64,000 nt of DNA from an uncultured Eubacteriales bacterium (GTDB lineage Bacteria; Bacillota; Clostridia; Oscillospirales; Acutalibacteraceae), in contig CAKTDF010000005.1 in NCBI GenBank assembly GCA_934541115.1, positions 35,593 through 99,592 of the forward strand, in the 5' to 3' direction. The position numbers and the translations under genes are program-made. The notes beneath the pieces are model-generated. The model did not search any database. It was not told the origin of the DNA and saw only the letters and a list, made by a program, of their open reading frames with translations. Positions 28,058 to 36,699 of this stretch are shown here, in pieces. Positions within the stretch are counted from its first letter, which is position 1. Every line of letters starts with the position of its first letter.

Positions 28058-29290
28058 ATGAAATATGGACTTTTAGGAAAAAAACTCGGGCACAGTTATT
28101 CAAAAATAATCCACGAGGCGTTTGCGCCTTATGAGTATGAGCTGCTTGAGCTTACAGAGGAAGAACTTGATTCTTTTATGAAAGCGCACGATTTTTGCGC
28201 TGTGAATGTGACGATTCCGTATAAGGAAACCGTGATGAAATATCTTGACTTCATTGATGACGCCGCGAGGCAGATCGGTGCTGTCAATACCGTTGTTAAT
28301 AATGATGGAGTGCTTTACGGCTACAACACCGATTTTTACGGTCTGCGTTCGCTGCTTGTCAAAAACGGATTTGAACTTTTTGGCAAAAAGGTGCTCATTC
28401 TCGGCAGCGGCGGAACCTCAAAAACCGCGCAGGCTGTGTGTTGTTCGCTCGGCTGTGGTGAAATTCACGTTGTTTCAAGGAGCGGAGAAGTAAATTATGA
28501 AAATGTTCTTGCGCTTCACTCGGACGCGGCGTATATAATCAACACCACTCCCTGCGGAATGTACCCCAAAAATGAGGGTCAGGCATTGTCCCTTTCCGGC
28601 TTTGAAAAGCTTGAGGGTGTGGCAGATGTGATTTACAATCCGCTGCGCACCAATTTGCTGCTCGAGGCAAAGGAACGCAAAATAAAATACTGCGGCGGTC
28701 TGTATATGCTCGTTTTGCAGGCTGTAAAAGCAAGTGAACTGTTCCTTTCAAGAGAGTTTCCGGAGAACACGGGCATGGACGTTTATAGAAAGCTCGTCTC
28801 TCAAAAGGAGAACATAGTTCTCACCGGTATGCCCGGAAGCGGAAAATCAACGATAGGAAAGCTGCTCTCAAAAGAGCTTTCAAGGGAATTTGTTGATATA
28901 GACGAGCTGATTATAAAAAGTGCCGGTATGGAGATTACCGAAATCTTTTCAAAGTACGGTGAACCGTATTTTCGTGACCTTGAAACAAAAGCTGTCAAGG
29001 AAACGTCAAAAAGGACCGGACTTGTTGTTGCGACGGGCGGAGGAGCAGTATTGAGAAGAGAAAACGTTGCTGCCCTCATGCAGAACGGAAAAATATTTTT
29101 TCTTGACCGCCCGCTTTCTCAAATCATGCCAACATCTGACAGACCTCTTTCAAGCGATGAACAGGCGCTGAAAAAGCGCTTTGATGAGAGGTATCCGATT
29201 TATAGATCGACCTGCGATGAAACCGTGTTTGTTGACGGAATACCGGAACACGCGGTCAGCGCGATTATTGGCAAGGGAGTAACAAAATGA
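28058..29290 (+). CDS. aroE-aroK: Fused shikimate dehydrogenase/shikimate kinase
   Basis: One 410-aa polypeptide with two consecutive shikimate enzymes. Residues 1 to about 245 are AroE: GLLGKKLGHSYSK substrate loop, NVTIPYKE with the catalytic Lys, GYNTDFYG, the NADP-binding ILGSGGTSKTA, and DVIYNPLRT. Residues about 250-410 are AroK: P-loop GMPGSGKSTIGKLL, FVDIDELI, the FRDLE arginine and the GGGAV motif. The join is a short MDVYRKLVSQKENIVL linker with no stop or frameshift. The ATG at 28058 lies just past the aroC stop with no good ribosome binding site, so it probably depends on coupling. Fusion fixes dehydroshikimate reduction and phosphorylation at 1:1. Confidence 0.95.
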   Translation: MKYGLLGKKLGHSYSKIIHEAFAPYEYELLELTEEELDSFMKAHDFCAVNVTIPYKETVMKYLDFIDDAARQIGAVNTVVNNDGVLYGYNTDFYGLRSLLVKNGFELFGKKVLILGSGGTSKTAQAVCCSLGCGEIHVVSRSGEVNYENVLALHSDAAYIINTTPCGMYPKNEGQALSLSGFEKLEGVADVIYNPLRTNLLLEAKERKIKYCGGLYMLVLQAVKASELFLSREFPENTGMDVYRKLVSQKENIVLTGMPGSGKSTIGKLLSKELSREFVDIDELIIKSAGMEITEIFSKYGEPYFRDLETKAVKETSKRTGLVVATGGGAVLRRENVAALMQNGKIFFLDRPLSQIMPTSDRPLSSDEQALKKRFDERYPIYRSTCDETVFVDGIPEHAVSAIIGKGVTK

Positions 29291-29727
29291 AGATTCTTGT
29301 CCTCAACGGACCTAATATAAATATGCTCGGAATCAGAGAGCCTAACCTTTACGGAACGGAGACCTACGACACTTTGGTTCAAAAGGTAAAGACCTACTGT
29401 GACGAAAGAGAGATTGGAACCGCTTTTTTTCAATCCAATCATGAGGGCGCTCTTGTTGATAAAATTCAGGAGGCGTTCGGCAAGTTTGACGCAATAGTGA
29501 TGAACCCGGCGGCGTATACCCACACGAGTGTTGCGCTCCTTGACGCACTCAAAGCTGTGAAAATTCCTGCTGTTGAAGTGCACATCTCCGATGTTTCAAA
29601 AAGAGAGGCATTCCGTCAGGTGTCGTATGTTCGCGACGCCTGCTTCAAGACGATCTGCGGACTCGGAACGGACGGTTATTTGCGCGCCGTTGACGCCATT
29701 ATTGATTTTTTAGGTGAGAAAAAATGA
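29287..29727 (+). CDS. aroQ: 3-dehydroquinate dehydratase, type II
   Basis: The type II enzyme dehydrates 3-dehydroquinate to 3-dehydroshikimate. The family start ILVLNGPNINMLGIREPNLY is exact, with the catalytic Tyr in the LYG segment, NHEGALVDKIQ near residue 50, NPAAYTHTSVALLDAL near residue 75, and VEVHISDVSKREAFR near residue 97. It has 146 aa, the normal dodecamer-forming size. It overlaps the fusion gene by 4 bp at the start and aroA by 4 bp at the end. Confidence 0.97.
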   Translation: MKILVLNGPNINMLGIREPNLYGTETYDTLVQKVKTYCDEREIGTAFFQSNHEGALVDKIQEAFGKFDAIVMNPAAYTHTSVALLDALKAVKIPAVEVHISDVSKREAFRQVSYVRDACFKTICGLGTDGYLRAVDAIIDFLGEKK

Positions 29728-30929
29728 AAGCAGTCATAAAGGAAAGCTGCGCCCACGGCACGGTGACAGCCCCGCCGTCAAAAAGCGTGCTGCACCGCAT
29801 GCTCATTTGTGCTGCGCTTTCAACAAAAGAGAGTACAATTGAAAATGCATATTACAGTGAGGATATCCTCGCCACGCTTGACTGCCTTGAAAAAATGGGA
29901 GCAATGGTTGAACGGAAAGAGACCTCGGTCAGAATCGGCGGTCTTGACCCGATGAGAATACCTGAAAACGCGTCTCTGCCGTGCCGTGAAAGCGGGAGCA
30001 CTCTGCGCTTTCTTGTTCCGCTTGCCTTGCTTTGTGGAAAGAGAGTTACCTTTGAGGGCAGTGAAAAGCTGTTTTCGCGTCCGCTCGGTGTGTATGAAGA
30101 TATTGCAAAAAAAGAGGGCTTTCTTTTTGAAAAGGGAGCGGGAAAGCTCAGCGTTTGCGGAAAGCTTTCGGCAGGCGAATATGCCGTGCCGGGCAACGTC
30201 AGCAGTCAATTTATAACGGGTCTGCTCTTTGCTTTGCCGTTCTGCGGCGAAAGCAGAATACGGCTCACAACAGAACTTCAAAGCAAAAGCTATATTGACA
30301 TTACGCTTTCTGTTATGAAAAAATTCGGAGTTTCTGCAACATGGCAGAACGCGGGAACGCTTTATTTAAGCTCCGGACAGATTTTCAAAGCTTTTGACTG
30401 CGCTGCGGAAGGCGACTGTTCTTCAGCTGCTTTTTTGGACGCATTCAATTATTTCGACGGCTCTGTTTCCGTCGGCGGCATAGCCGCAGACACACTTCAG
30501 GGAGACAGAGTGTATAAGGAATACTTTAAACTGCTTGAAAACGGTTCTCCGGTGCTTGATATTGCCGATTGTCCGGATCTTGCACCGATACTGATGACCG
30601 TTGCCGCTTTCAAAAACGGTGCGCGGCTTATCAATACCGCGCGGCTGAGAATGAAAGAGAGCGACCGCGGAGAAACAATGAAAAAAGAACTTTCGGCATT
30701 CGGCGCGAAGATTGATGTTTTTGAAAACGAAATCATTGTTCAAAAAAACTCTCTCCATTCTCCTGAAAGGACGCTTTATTCACATAACGATCACCGCGTT
30801 GCAATGTCGCTTGCCGTTTTGTTGAGCGTTTTCGGCGGAGAAATCGACGGTGCCGAAGCGGTTTCAAAAAGTTTTCCTACATTTTTTGAAGTGATTAAAA
30901 AATTAGGAATAAGAGTTGATTTAGAATGA
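29724..30929 (+). CDS. aroA: 3-phosphoshikimate 1-carboxyvinyltransferase (EPSP synthase)
   Basis: Transfers enolpyruvyl from PEP to shikimate 3-phosphate. Two inverse alpha-beta domains are expected and their marks are present: APPSKSVLHRMLICAAL at the N-terminus, PCRESGSTLRFLVPLALLCG near residue 86, RLRMKESDRGETMKKEL near residue 308, and YSHNDHRVAMSLAVL near residue 347. The PEP loop reads CRESGSTLR where the common form has LGNSGTTMR-like sequence. The PCRESG pattern, with the Arg and Glu, is known from some Firmicute enzymes and might affect glyphosate response. Length 401 aa is slightly short. GGTGAG lies upstream of a start inside the aroQ end. Confidence 0.95.
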   Translation: MKAVIKESCAHGTVTAPPSKSVLHRMLICAALSTKESTIENAYYSEDILATLDCLEKMGAMVERKETSVRIGGLDPMRIPENASLPCRESGSTLRFLVPLALLCGKRVTFEGSEKLFSRPLGVYEDIAKKEGFLFEKGAGKLSVCGKLSAGEYAVPGNVSSQFITGLLFALPFCGESRIRLTTELQSKSYIDITLSVMKKFGVSATWQNAGTLYLSSGQIFKAFDCAAEGDCSSAAFLDAFNYFDGSVSVGGIAADTLQGDRVYKEYFKLLENGSPVLDIADCPDLAPILMTVAAFKNGARLINTARLRMKESDRGETMKKELSAFGAKIDVFENEIIVQKNSLHSPERTLYSHNDHRVAMSLAVLLSVFGGEIDGAEAVSKSFPTFFEVIKKLGIRVDLE

Positions 30930-31780
30930 TTATTGATAAAAAAACACGATTTCTAATTGTCGGTCTCGGTCTTATGGGCGGCAGCTACGCGAGAGGTCTT
31001 ACTCAGAAAGGTTACCATGTTGACGCTATTGTCAACGACGAAAAGTCTGCTGAGTTTGCACTGAAGCATGAAATTGTTCATGAATGTCCTACGTTTGTTG
31101 ATGAGGAGCTTGTCAAAAAAGCTGATATCATAGTTTTTGCCCTCTATCCTCATACGTTCATCGACTGGATCGCCGAGCATGGAAAGCTTTTCAAAAAGGG
31201 CACTGTTATAACGGACGTTACCGGAGTCAAGGGCTGCATTGTTGACAAGGTTCAGTCGATGCTCCCGGACGGAATTGAGTTCATTTCCGCTCACCCGATG
31301 GCGGGACGCGAGGTATACGGTGTTGAAAACAGTGACGAGAGAATGTTCTACGGAGCAAACTATGTTGTTGTTCCTACGGAAAAGAACACCGAAAACGGTA
31401 TTGAATGCTGCAAACGCATTGCGGAGATCCTCGGCTTTGGCAGAATCGTTGAGCTTTCTCCAAAAGAGCATGACGACCTCATCGGCTTTGTTTCTCAGCT
31501 GACGCACTGCATTGCGGTCTCGCTCATGACGTGCTATGAAAATGAAAATCTTGAAAGATATACCGCCGACTCGTTCAGAGACTTGACGAGAATTGCAAAC
31601 ATCAATGAAGTACTTTGGAGCGAGCTGTTCTTTCTTAACCGTGATTCGCTTCTTCGCCAGATGGAGCTTTTTGACGCGCACTTTCACAAGCTTTATGACA
31701 GCCTCAAAAACGGCGACAGAGAAACGATGATCGAAATGATGAAGGAATCGACGGCAAGAAGAAAGCTTTTTAACAAGTAA
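30926..31780 (+). CDS. tyrA: Prephenate dehydrogenase
   Basis: Oxidatively decarboxylates prephenate to 4-hydroxyphenylpyruvate for tyrosine. The NAD-binding fold opens the protein: IVGLGLMGGSYARGLTQKGY. The catalytic region has SAHPMAGREVYGVENSDERM near residue 117, with the conserved His, and LTHCIAVSLMTCYEN near residue 190. At 284 aa it lacks the C-terminal ACT domain of Bacillus TyrA, so tyrosine feedback may be absent or at another site. It starts within an ATGA overlap with aroA. Confidence 0.95.
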   Translation: MIIDKKTRFLIVGLGLMGGSYARGLTQKGYHVDAIVNDEKSAEFALKHEIVHECPTFVDEELVKKADIIVFALYPHTFIDWIAEHGKLFKKGTVITDVTGVKGCIVDKVQSMLPDGIEFISAHPMAGREVYGVENSDERMFYGANYVVVPTEKNTENGIECCKRIAEILGFGRIVELSPKEHDDLIGFVSQLTHCIAVSLMTCYENENLERYTADSFRDLTRIANINEVLWSELFFLNRDSLLRQMELFDAHFHKLYDSLKNGDRETMIEMMKESTARRKLFNK

Positions 31781-31871
31781 AATCGACCGTATGGCGGTCA
31801 ACTGTCACGCCTTGTTCGGCTACAGCAAGGGTTTAATGTGGTTTTGAATATTTTTTGTAGCCGGAAAGGCT

Positions 31872-32912
31872 ATGGTAATAATTATGAATATGACATTTAA
31901 ATGCAAGCTCCCCATTCCTATGGAAATAAAAAAACAATATCCGGCTTCTGAAAAAGCGGTCAAGATTAAAGAAGAAAGAGACGCAGAGCTGAAAAGAATT
32001 TTTGAGGGAAAGGACAAGCGCCTTGTTCTCGTCATCGGTCCCTGTTCGGCAGATAACGAAGACAGCGTAATGGACTATATCTCTCGCCTTGTTCCTTTGC
32101 AGGAAAAGGTCAAGGATAAAATTCTCATCGTTCCGAGAATTTATACCAACAAGCCGCGTACCACGGGCGACGGCTACAAGGGTATGCTCCATCAGCCTGA
32201 TCCGAGCGGAGAAAGCAACCTGCTCAAGGGTATTGTTGCAATACGTAAGCTCCATATGCGTGCGCTCAACGAGACGGGTCTCTCCTGTGCGGATGAAATG
32301 CTGTATCCGGAAAATCATCGTTATCTTAATGACCTGCTTTCATACGTTGCAATCGGCGCAAGGTCAGTTGAAAATCAGCAGCACCGTTTGACTTCAAGCG
32401 GACTTGATATTCCTGTTGGAATGAAAAATCCGACGGGCGGCGACCTTTCGGTCATGATGAACTCAATCACGGCGGCTCAGCACCCCCATGAGTTCATTTA
32501 TCGCGGCTGGGAGGTACAGAGCCACGGAAACCCCTATGCTCATGCGATTTTGCGCGGATATGTAAACAAAAGGGGAGTCAGCCTGCCGAACTATCACTAT
32601 GAGGACCTTATGAAAGTCTGTGAGCTTTATTCGGAAACCAACCTGAAGAATCCTGCTATCATTGTTGATACCAATCATGCAAACTCCGGCAAAAAATTCC
32701 TTGAACAGCCGAGAATTGCCAAAGAAGTTCTTCATTGCTGCCGTCACAGCAGCGATATCGCAAATGTTGTCAAAGGTCTAATGATAGAAAGCTACATTGA
32801 AGACGGCTGCCAGAAAATCGGCGACGGCGTTTACGGAAAGTCTATTACCGACCCGTGCCTCGGTTGGGAAAAGACGGAACGCCTTGTTCTTGAACTTGCC
32901 GATATTTATTGA
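31872..32912 (+). CDS. aroF: DAHP synthase, class I (AroFGH type)
   Basis: Condenses PEP and erythrose 4-phosphate, the entry step of the shikimate pathway. Seen are the metal-binding Cys motif VLVIGPCSADNED near residue 55, RIYTNKPRTTGDGYKG near residue 88, GARSVENQQHR near residue 162, and IIVDTNHANSGKK near residue 262. It is the AroF/G/H type of about 346 aa, not the AroA-chorismate mutase type of Bacillus. It is the last gene of the operon, 91 bp after tyrA. That gap holds a small GACCG/CGGTC hairpin, and TAGCC/GGCTA would fold around the GGAAAGG site and the ATG at 31872, so the true start may be the ATG at 31884. The symbol is generic. Confidence 0.93.
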   Translation: MVIIMNMTFKCKLPIPMEIKKQYPASEKAVKIKEERDAELKRIFEGKDKRLVLVIGPCSADNEDSVMDYISRLVPLQEKVKDKILIVPRIYTNKPRTTGDGYKGMLHQPDPSGESNLLKGIVAIRKLHMRALNETGLSCADEMLYPENHRYLNDLLSYVAIGARSVENQQHRLTSSGLDIPVGMKNPTGGDLSVMMNSITAAQHPHEFIYRGWEVQSHGNPYAHAILRGYVNKRGVSLPNYHYEDLMKVCELYSETNLKNPAIIVDTNHANSGKKFLEQPRIAKEVLHCCRHSSDIANVVKGLMIESYIEDGCQKIGDGVYGKSITDPCLGWEKTERLVLELADIY

Positions 32913-33030
32913 TCCTGCCGCTTTCATGTGAAGATAACGTGGACTGCCACATTCATAGGCAGAAAGCATTTTCTTTGACGTAAAACCTTGACAGTACCGT
33001 AGAATAGCTAAAGCTGTTTTGATTACAACA

Positions 33031-33102
33031 AACAAAGACTATATTTCATGCCGGACTACAACCGATAAGCCGCGTGAAATATAGTCTTTTGATTTTTGTT
33101 TG
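33031..33102. repeat. Dispersed palindrome, copy 2, between convergent genes
   Basis: AAAGACTATATTTCA (33034-33048) and TGAAATATAGTCTTT (33075-33089) are perfect arms around a 26-nt loop unlike that of copy 1, followed by TGATTTTTGTTTG. AACAAAG just before the left arm is shared with the other full copies. It lies between DAHP synthase and hslO and can terminate both. Confidence 0.85.
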
Positions 33103-33124
33103 TATTTTCGGTGAATGCCGCGAT

Positions 33125-34003
33125 TTATTCGCTTGCCTTTTTGATGAGTGCTTTGAGATCGGCGGGTGTGAAAATATATTTTTTGTCACAGAAACGGCAG
33201 CAGACCTCAGTTCTTTCGTCCTCAGCCATGCTGAGAAGCTCGTCTTTTCCTGCGGTCAGCAAAGCTCTTTCAACGCGTTTTCTTGAGCAGTTGCATTTAT
33301 ATATCGGCTCAGAGGCGTCAAGAACTTCAAGGTCAAACTCTTTCAGAGCGTGGCGGCATATTTCTTCAGGGGTCATGCCGCGGGCGATGAGAGTCGTTAT
33401 CGGTTCAAGTCCCTCGATTGAACGTTCAACCTTTTCAATTGTGTCCTCCATTGCCGTTGGCAAAAGCTGAATTATAAAGCCGCCTGCTGCTTTGATTGAA
33501 AGGTCGGTATCAACAAGAACACCGAGCGCACAGACGGTCGGCGTTTGTTCACTGACGGCAAAGTATGATGTAATATCCTCCGCAATTTCGCCGGTGACGA
33601 TCGGAGTCTGACCGACATACGGCTCTTTAAGTCCGAGATCTTTGATAACGGTCACATACCCGTCTGTTCCGACTGCGCCGGAAACATCAAGCTTGCCCTT
33701 TTTGTTGAGCGGCAGTTCAACAATGTTGTTTTGAACATATCCGCGTACATTGCCCTGTGAGTCCGAAACCGCCATAACGGTTCCTGACGGACCCTTGCCG
33801 TTGATTTTAAGTGTGAGGGAATCGTCTTTACCCTTGAGTGCGCTGCCCATGAGTGACGCTGCCGTGAGCAGTCTGCCGAGTGCTGCGGAAACCACGGCGG
33901 AGGTTTTGTGGATCTTTTCAGCCTCGTTCACAATGTCTGTTGAATTCATAGCCATAACGGTGAGGGTACCGTCGGTTGAAATGCATCTTATAAGCTTTCC
34001 CAT
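33125..34003 (-). CDS. hslO: Hsp33 redox-regulated chaperonin
   Basis: A holdase chaperone activated by oxidation of its zinc-bound cysteines. The 292-aa protein begins MGKLIRCISTDGTLTVMAM. The redox switch is in the C-terminal quarter: KCNCSR near residue 237 and CRFCDKKY near residue 270, the normal CxC and CxxC pairs. The ATG at 34003 follows AAAGGAGCATTTATT; the longer reading to 34036 has no site. It lies 112 bp after the methyltransferase gene on the same strand. That gap holds a small CCGC/GCGG hairpin. Confidence 0.95.
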   Translation of the reverse strand: MGKLIRCISTDGTLTVMAMNSTDIVNEAEKIHKTSAVVSAALGRLLTAASLMGSALKGKDDSLTLKINGKGPSGTVMAVSDSQGNVRGYVQNNIVELPLNKKGKLDVSGAVGTDGYVTVIKDLGLKEPYVGQTPIVTGEIAEDITSYFAVSEQTPTVCALGVLVDTDLSIKAAGGFIIQLLPTAMEDTIEKVERSIEGLEPITTLIARGMTPEEICRHALKEFDLEVLDASEPIYKCNCSRKRVERALLTAGKDELLSMAEDERTEVCCRFCDKKYIFTPADLKALIKKASE

Positions 34004-34115
34004 AATAAATGCTCCTTTTATGCGATGGCGTGCCAATAGCTGTGCACACCTTGTCTGAATCTGTTGTCATGTCGCCATGCAAAAACTTGTTTTGCAATCC
34101 GCGTGATGCGGGTTC

Positions 34116-34877
34116 TCAAATGAATTGCGTGCCGTGCTTTATGCAGACAAAAACAGCGCGTTCACTGTTTTTTCTGACGGGTTCTTTTGTCAAATCATCA
34201 TAAACACCTATAACCTCAAAGCGGAATTCTTCAAGCATACTTTTGATTTCATCAAGATCGTATCCTCGTTCGCAAAATTCCTCGCTGTATCTTGTGTAGA
34301 CCTCATCCTCATCTTCTTCAAAAATATCAAGGTCAATGAGCGTTGTTTCATTGTCTTCAAGCAGTGTATTCTGCCAAACGCAAAAAACGTTGTCCGTTTC
34401 ATAAACAAAGGTGTTATCTGCAAGAATATGCCTGTGTTTGTAAAGAGTGTTGACGTCAAAAACAAAAACGCCTCTGTCGTTCATGAAAAGCGCAGTGCGG
34501 CGGAATATCTCACGCAACGTTTCTTTTTCGGTAACGTGGTTTAAACTGTCAAGCGTGCACACGGCGGCGTCAATGGTTCCGAAAAGGTCAAGCTCCTCCA
34601 TTCTTTGGCAGAGAAAGAGAGCGTCAAAGCCCTCGCTCAGCTTTTTTTCCTGCGCAATGGAGAGCATATCCTCTGAAGCGTCAACGCCTATGACGTCAAA
34701 GCCGTTCTTGGCAAAAAGAGCCGAAAGCGTACCTGTTCCGCATGCCATATCAAGCAAAATCCCCTTACTGACAAAATTGTCGGCAAGGAGACCTTTGATG
34801 TAGTCAAAGCGTGAGCGGTAGTCGGCATTTTTCATAAGTGCGTCATAAAAAAATGAAAAATCACCGTAGCCTGCCAT
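34116..34877 (-). CDS. Class I SAM-dependent methyltransferase
   Basis: A 253-aa methyltransferase of unassigned substrate. Motif I is LLDMACGTGTLSALFAKNGF (residues about 41-60), followed by VIGVDASEDML for the ribose-binding acidic residue and CTLDSLNH at motif IV. The second half is acidic (DLDIFEEDEDEVYTRYSEE) and probably forms the substrate lid. This organisation is common in YhhQ-neighbour and UbiE-like small methyltransferases of Firmicutes. It starts 9 bp after yerC, so the two are one unit. The TrpR-like neighbour does not reveal its substrate. Confidence 0.85.
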   Translation of the reverse strand: MAGYGDFSFFYDALMKNADYRSRFDYIKGLLADNFVSKGILLDMACGTGTLSALFAKNGFDVIGVDASEDMLSIAQEKKLSEGFDALFLCQRMEELDLFGTIDAAVCTLDSLNHVTEKETLREIFRRTALFMNDRGVFVFDVNTLYKHRHILADNTFVYETDNVFCVWQNTLLEDNETTLIDLDIFEEDEDEVYTRYSEEFCERGYDLDEIKSMLEEFRFEVIGVYDDLTKEPVRKNSERAVFVCIKHGTQFI

Positions 34878-34886
34878 TGTGACACC

Positions 34887-35168
34887 TCACATTTTATCGA
34901 ATTTTTCAAAAAGGGGAAGATAGCCCTCTTTGGTGCGGTTGACACGGCTGATTGTTGCGGTGCTTGCTCCGGTCTGAGCAACTATGTCGCTGTATACCTT
35001 TTTGTGTTCAAGCATGTGAGCAACAACTGCGCGCTGGGCGAGTGTTGCAAGCTCGGTTCTGGTGCACAGTGCGTCAAAAAACGCGTCACACTCCTCTTTG
35101 GTTTCTATAAGCATCACAAGCCGGTATAAAAAGTCAATGTTTTCCTTTTCTGTTCTGCTGTCTGCCAT
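34887..35168 (-). CDS. yerC: YerC/YecD-type TrpR-family regulator
   Basis: A 93-aa DNA-binding protein of the TrpR superfamily. The helix-turn-helix lies in HKKVYSDIVAQTGASTATIS then RVNR (residues about 55-78), preceded by the ALCTRTELATLAQRAVVAHM helices of the family. Firmicute YerC proteins are widespread, and their ligand and targets are mostly unknown. I start at MADSRTEKEN (35168) after AAAGGATTCG. A promoter (TTTACT-17-TAAAAT on the minus strand, 35246-35218) precedes it. It heads a yerC-methyltransferase unit. The aromatic operon lies 2 kb away, which may be coincidence. Confidence 0.88.
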   Translation of the reverse strand: MADSRTEKENIDFLYRLVMLIETKEECDAFFDALCTRTELATLAQRAVVAHMLEHKKVYSDIVAQTGASTATISRVNRTKEGYLPLFEKFDKM

Positions 35169-35217
35169 ATTACGAATCCTTTCTTCAGGGAAAGCTTTTC
35201 CTTTCCCAATCAAAGAC

Positions 35218-35246
35218 ATTTTAGCACGTTAAACTGAAAAAGTAAA
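35218..35246 (-). promoter_or_regulatory. Promoter of yerC
   Basis: On the minus strand TTTACT (35246-35241) and TAAAAT (35223-35218) are 17 bp apart, about 50 bp before the yerC start. Confidence 0.5.
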
Positions 35247-35306
35247 CAGTAATTTAACCAAATAAAGCGCTGCAAATTCGGCATGATGACGAATTTACTT
35301 TTGAAG

Positions 35307-35336
35307 TTGCAAACGCCGCTTGAAATATGCTATAAT
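35307..35336 (+). promoter_or_regulatory. Promoter of the alpha/beta hydrolase gene
   Basis: TTGCAA (35307-35312) is followed after 18 bp by a perfect TATAAT (35331-35336), about 75 bp before the hydrolase start. Confidence 0.55.
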
Positions 35337-35411
35337 ACTACCCGTGATTTTTATGTGACCGCGGAATGGATCGATAGTTACGCGGATAAAGATTGAAAGG
35401 ATTTGAAAAAA

Positions 35412-36407
35412 ATGCTTAATTTTCTTGCACTGAACTTTGCGGGCAGAGTCTCCGTGACTGTTGTCTGCCTTGTTGTTTTGCTCCTTGCCGTTCTGTTCGT
35501 TGCCCTCGGCTTTGTCTTTTTTCATATTGCACTCGGTTCAAAGCGCCGCGAGGACGAAACAGTGCCCTGCAAAAACAGTCTTTTTGAGCGCAACGCAGAA
35601 AACAAGACGCTCCAGGACGGATATAAATGGTATGACGAAAACTATAAGCAAAAGGTTACCTGCAAAAGCAGAAAAGGGAAGACTCTCCACGCCATGGAAT
35701 TCCGCAACCCCTCAAACAGCAATACTTGGGTCATATGCCTGCACGGCTGGACTAATGTAAAACGCGAGATGTCGCCTTATGCTATGGAGTACTACCGACG
35801 CGGATTCAACGTTCTTATTCCCGATTTGCGCGGTCACGGTGACAGCGAAAGCAAGTATGTTTCTATGGGCTGGCTCGACAGACTTGACGTTGTTGATTGG
35901 ATAAACAGCCTTGTTGAAGAAAATCCGAGGGTAAAGATCACTTTGCACGGAGTCTCTATGGGTGGCGCAACAACAATGATGACAACAGGAGAGGAGCTGC
36001 CGGAAAATGTTGTCCTTGCCGTTGAGGATTGCGGATTCTGCGGAGTGAAGGAAATTTTCGTTGACCAGTGCATCAGAAAGTACCACCTTCCGCCGAAAAT
36101 AGTTATTCCTGCCGCAAGCTTTGTCAACAAATTGATGAATGGCTTTTTCTTTGGCGAGGGTTCTGCGGTTGAGCAGGTGAAAAAATCAAAAACTCCGACG
36201 CTCTTCATTCACGGCGACAATGACGATTTCGTCCTCATTGAAAATCTTCCGCTCGTTTATGAGGCTTGTGCGGCTCCCAAGGAAAAGCACATTGTCAAAG
36301 GTGCAGAACACGCCGTTTCCGGTCTTTGGTTCCCGGAAGAATATTGGCAAACTATTGACGCTTTTCTCAATAAGTATCTCTATGAAGTTCCTGCAACGGA
36401 AATCTGA
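35412..36407 (+). CDS. Membrane-anchored alpha/beta hydrolase
   Basis: A 331-aa serine hydrolase held in the membrane. One long hydrophobic helix (residues about 10-40, VTVVCLVVLLLAVLFVALGF) is followed by an extracytoplasmic hydrolase domain. The oxyanion strand is CLHGWTN, the nucleophile elbow LHGVSMGGAT (Ser near residue 182), with Asp in HGDNDDFV and His in KGAEHAVSG. Enzymes like this (YqkD/BEM46-type) are usually esterases of undefined substrate. The ATG at 35412 is 10 nt after AAAGGA; the TTG at 35403 overlaps it poorly. It has its own promoter and terminator. Confidence 0.87.
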   Translation: MLNFLALNFAGRVSVTVVCLVVLLLAVLFVALGFVFFHIALGSKRREDETVPCKNSLFERNAENKTLQDGYKWYDENYKQKVTCKSRKGKTLHAMEFRNPSNSNTWVICLHGWTNVKREMSPYAMEYYRRGFNVLIPDLRGHGDSESKYVSMGWLDRLDVVDWINSLVEENPRVKITLHGVSMGGATTMMTTGEELPENVVLAVEDCGFCGVKEIFVDQCIRKYHLPPKIVIPAASFVNKLMNGFFFGEGSAVEQVKKSKTPTLFIHGDNDDFVLIENLPLVYEACAAPKEKHIVKGAEHAVSGLWFPEEYWQTIDAFLNKYLYEVPATEI

Positions 36408-36459
36408 TGCTTTGCGGAATATGTGAATAAAAAGTTAATCGGCAGTTTCCTGCTGCTTT

Positions 36460-36497
36460 CGCCCTGTGCAATGCTTTTGCACAGGGCGATTTTCGGT
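36460..36497 (+). terminator. Terminator of the alpha/beta hydrolase gene
   Basis: CGCCCTGTGCA (36460-36470) pairs perfectly with TGCACAGGGCG (36478-36488), followed by ATTTTCGGTTGTTTT. Confidence 0.85.
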
Positions 36498-36699
36498 TGT
36501 TTTCCATTGAGTCGGACGCTCTTGTTTTTGTTGGAACACGCAGAAATTGTAGATTCTTTGTGAACAATATTCGAACAACTTTTGCAACACAATAAAAAAA
36601 TATCTCCATTTTTATAACTGCACAAAATCATTGTGTGTTGACGATAGATTTTGTGCAAATATAATAGGAACGTACCAAAATTTAAAAGGAGGTAATTCC

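Noticed and set aside
30953..31801. 282-codon minus-strand frame over tyrA
   Set aside because: Antisense shadow; tyrA is certain and the reverse product shows no domain.
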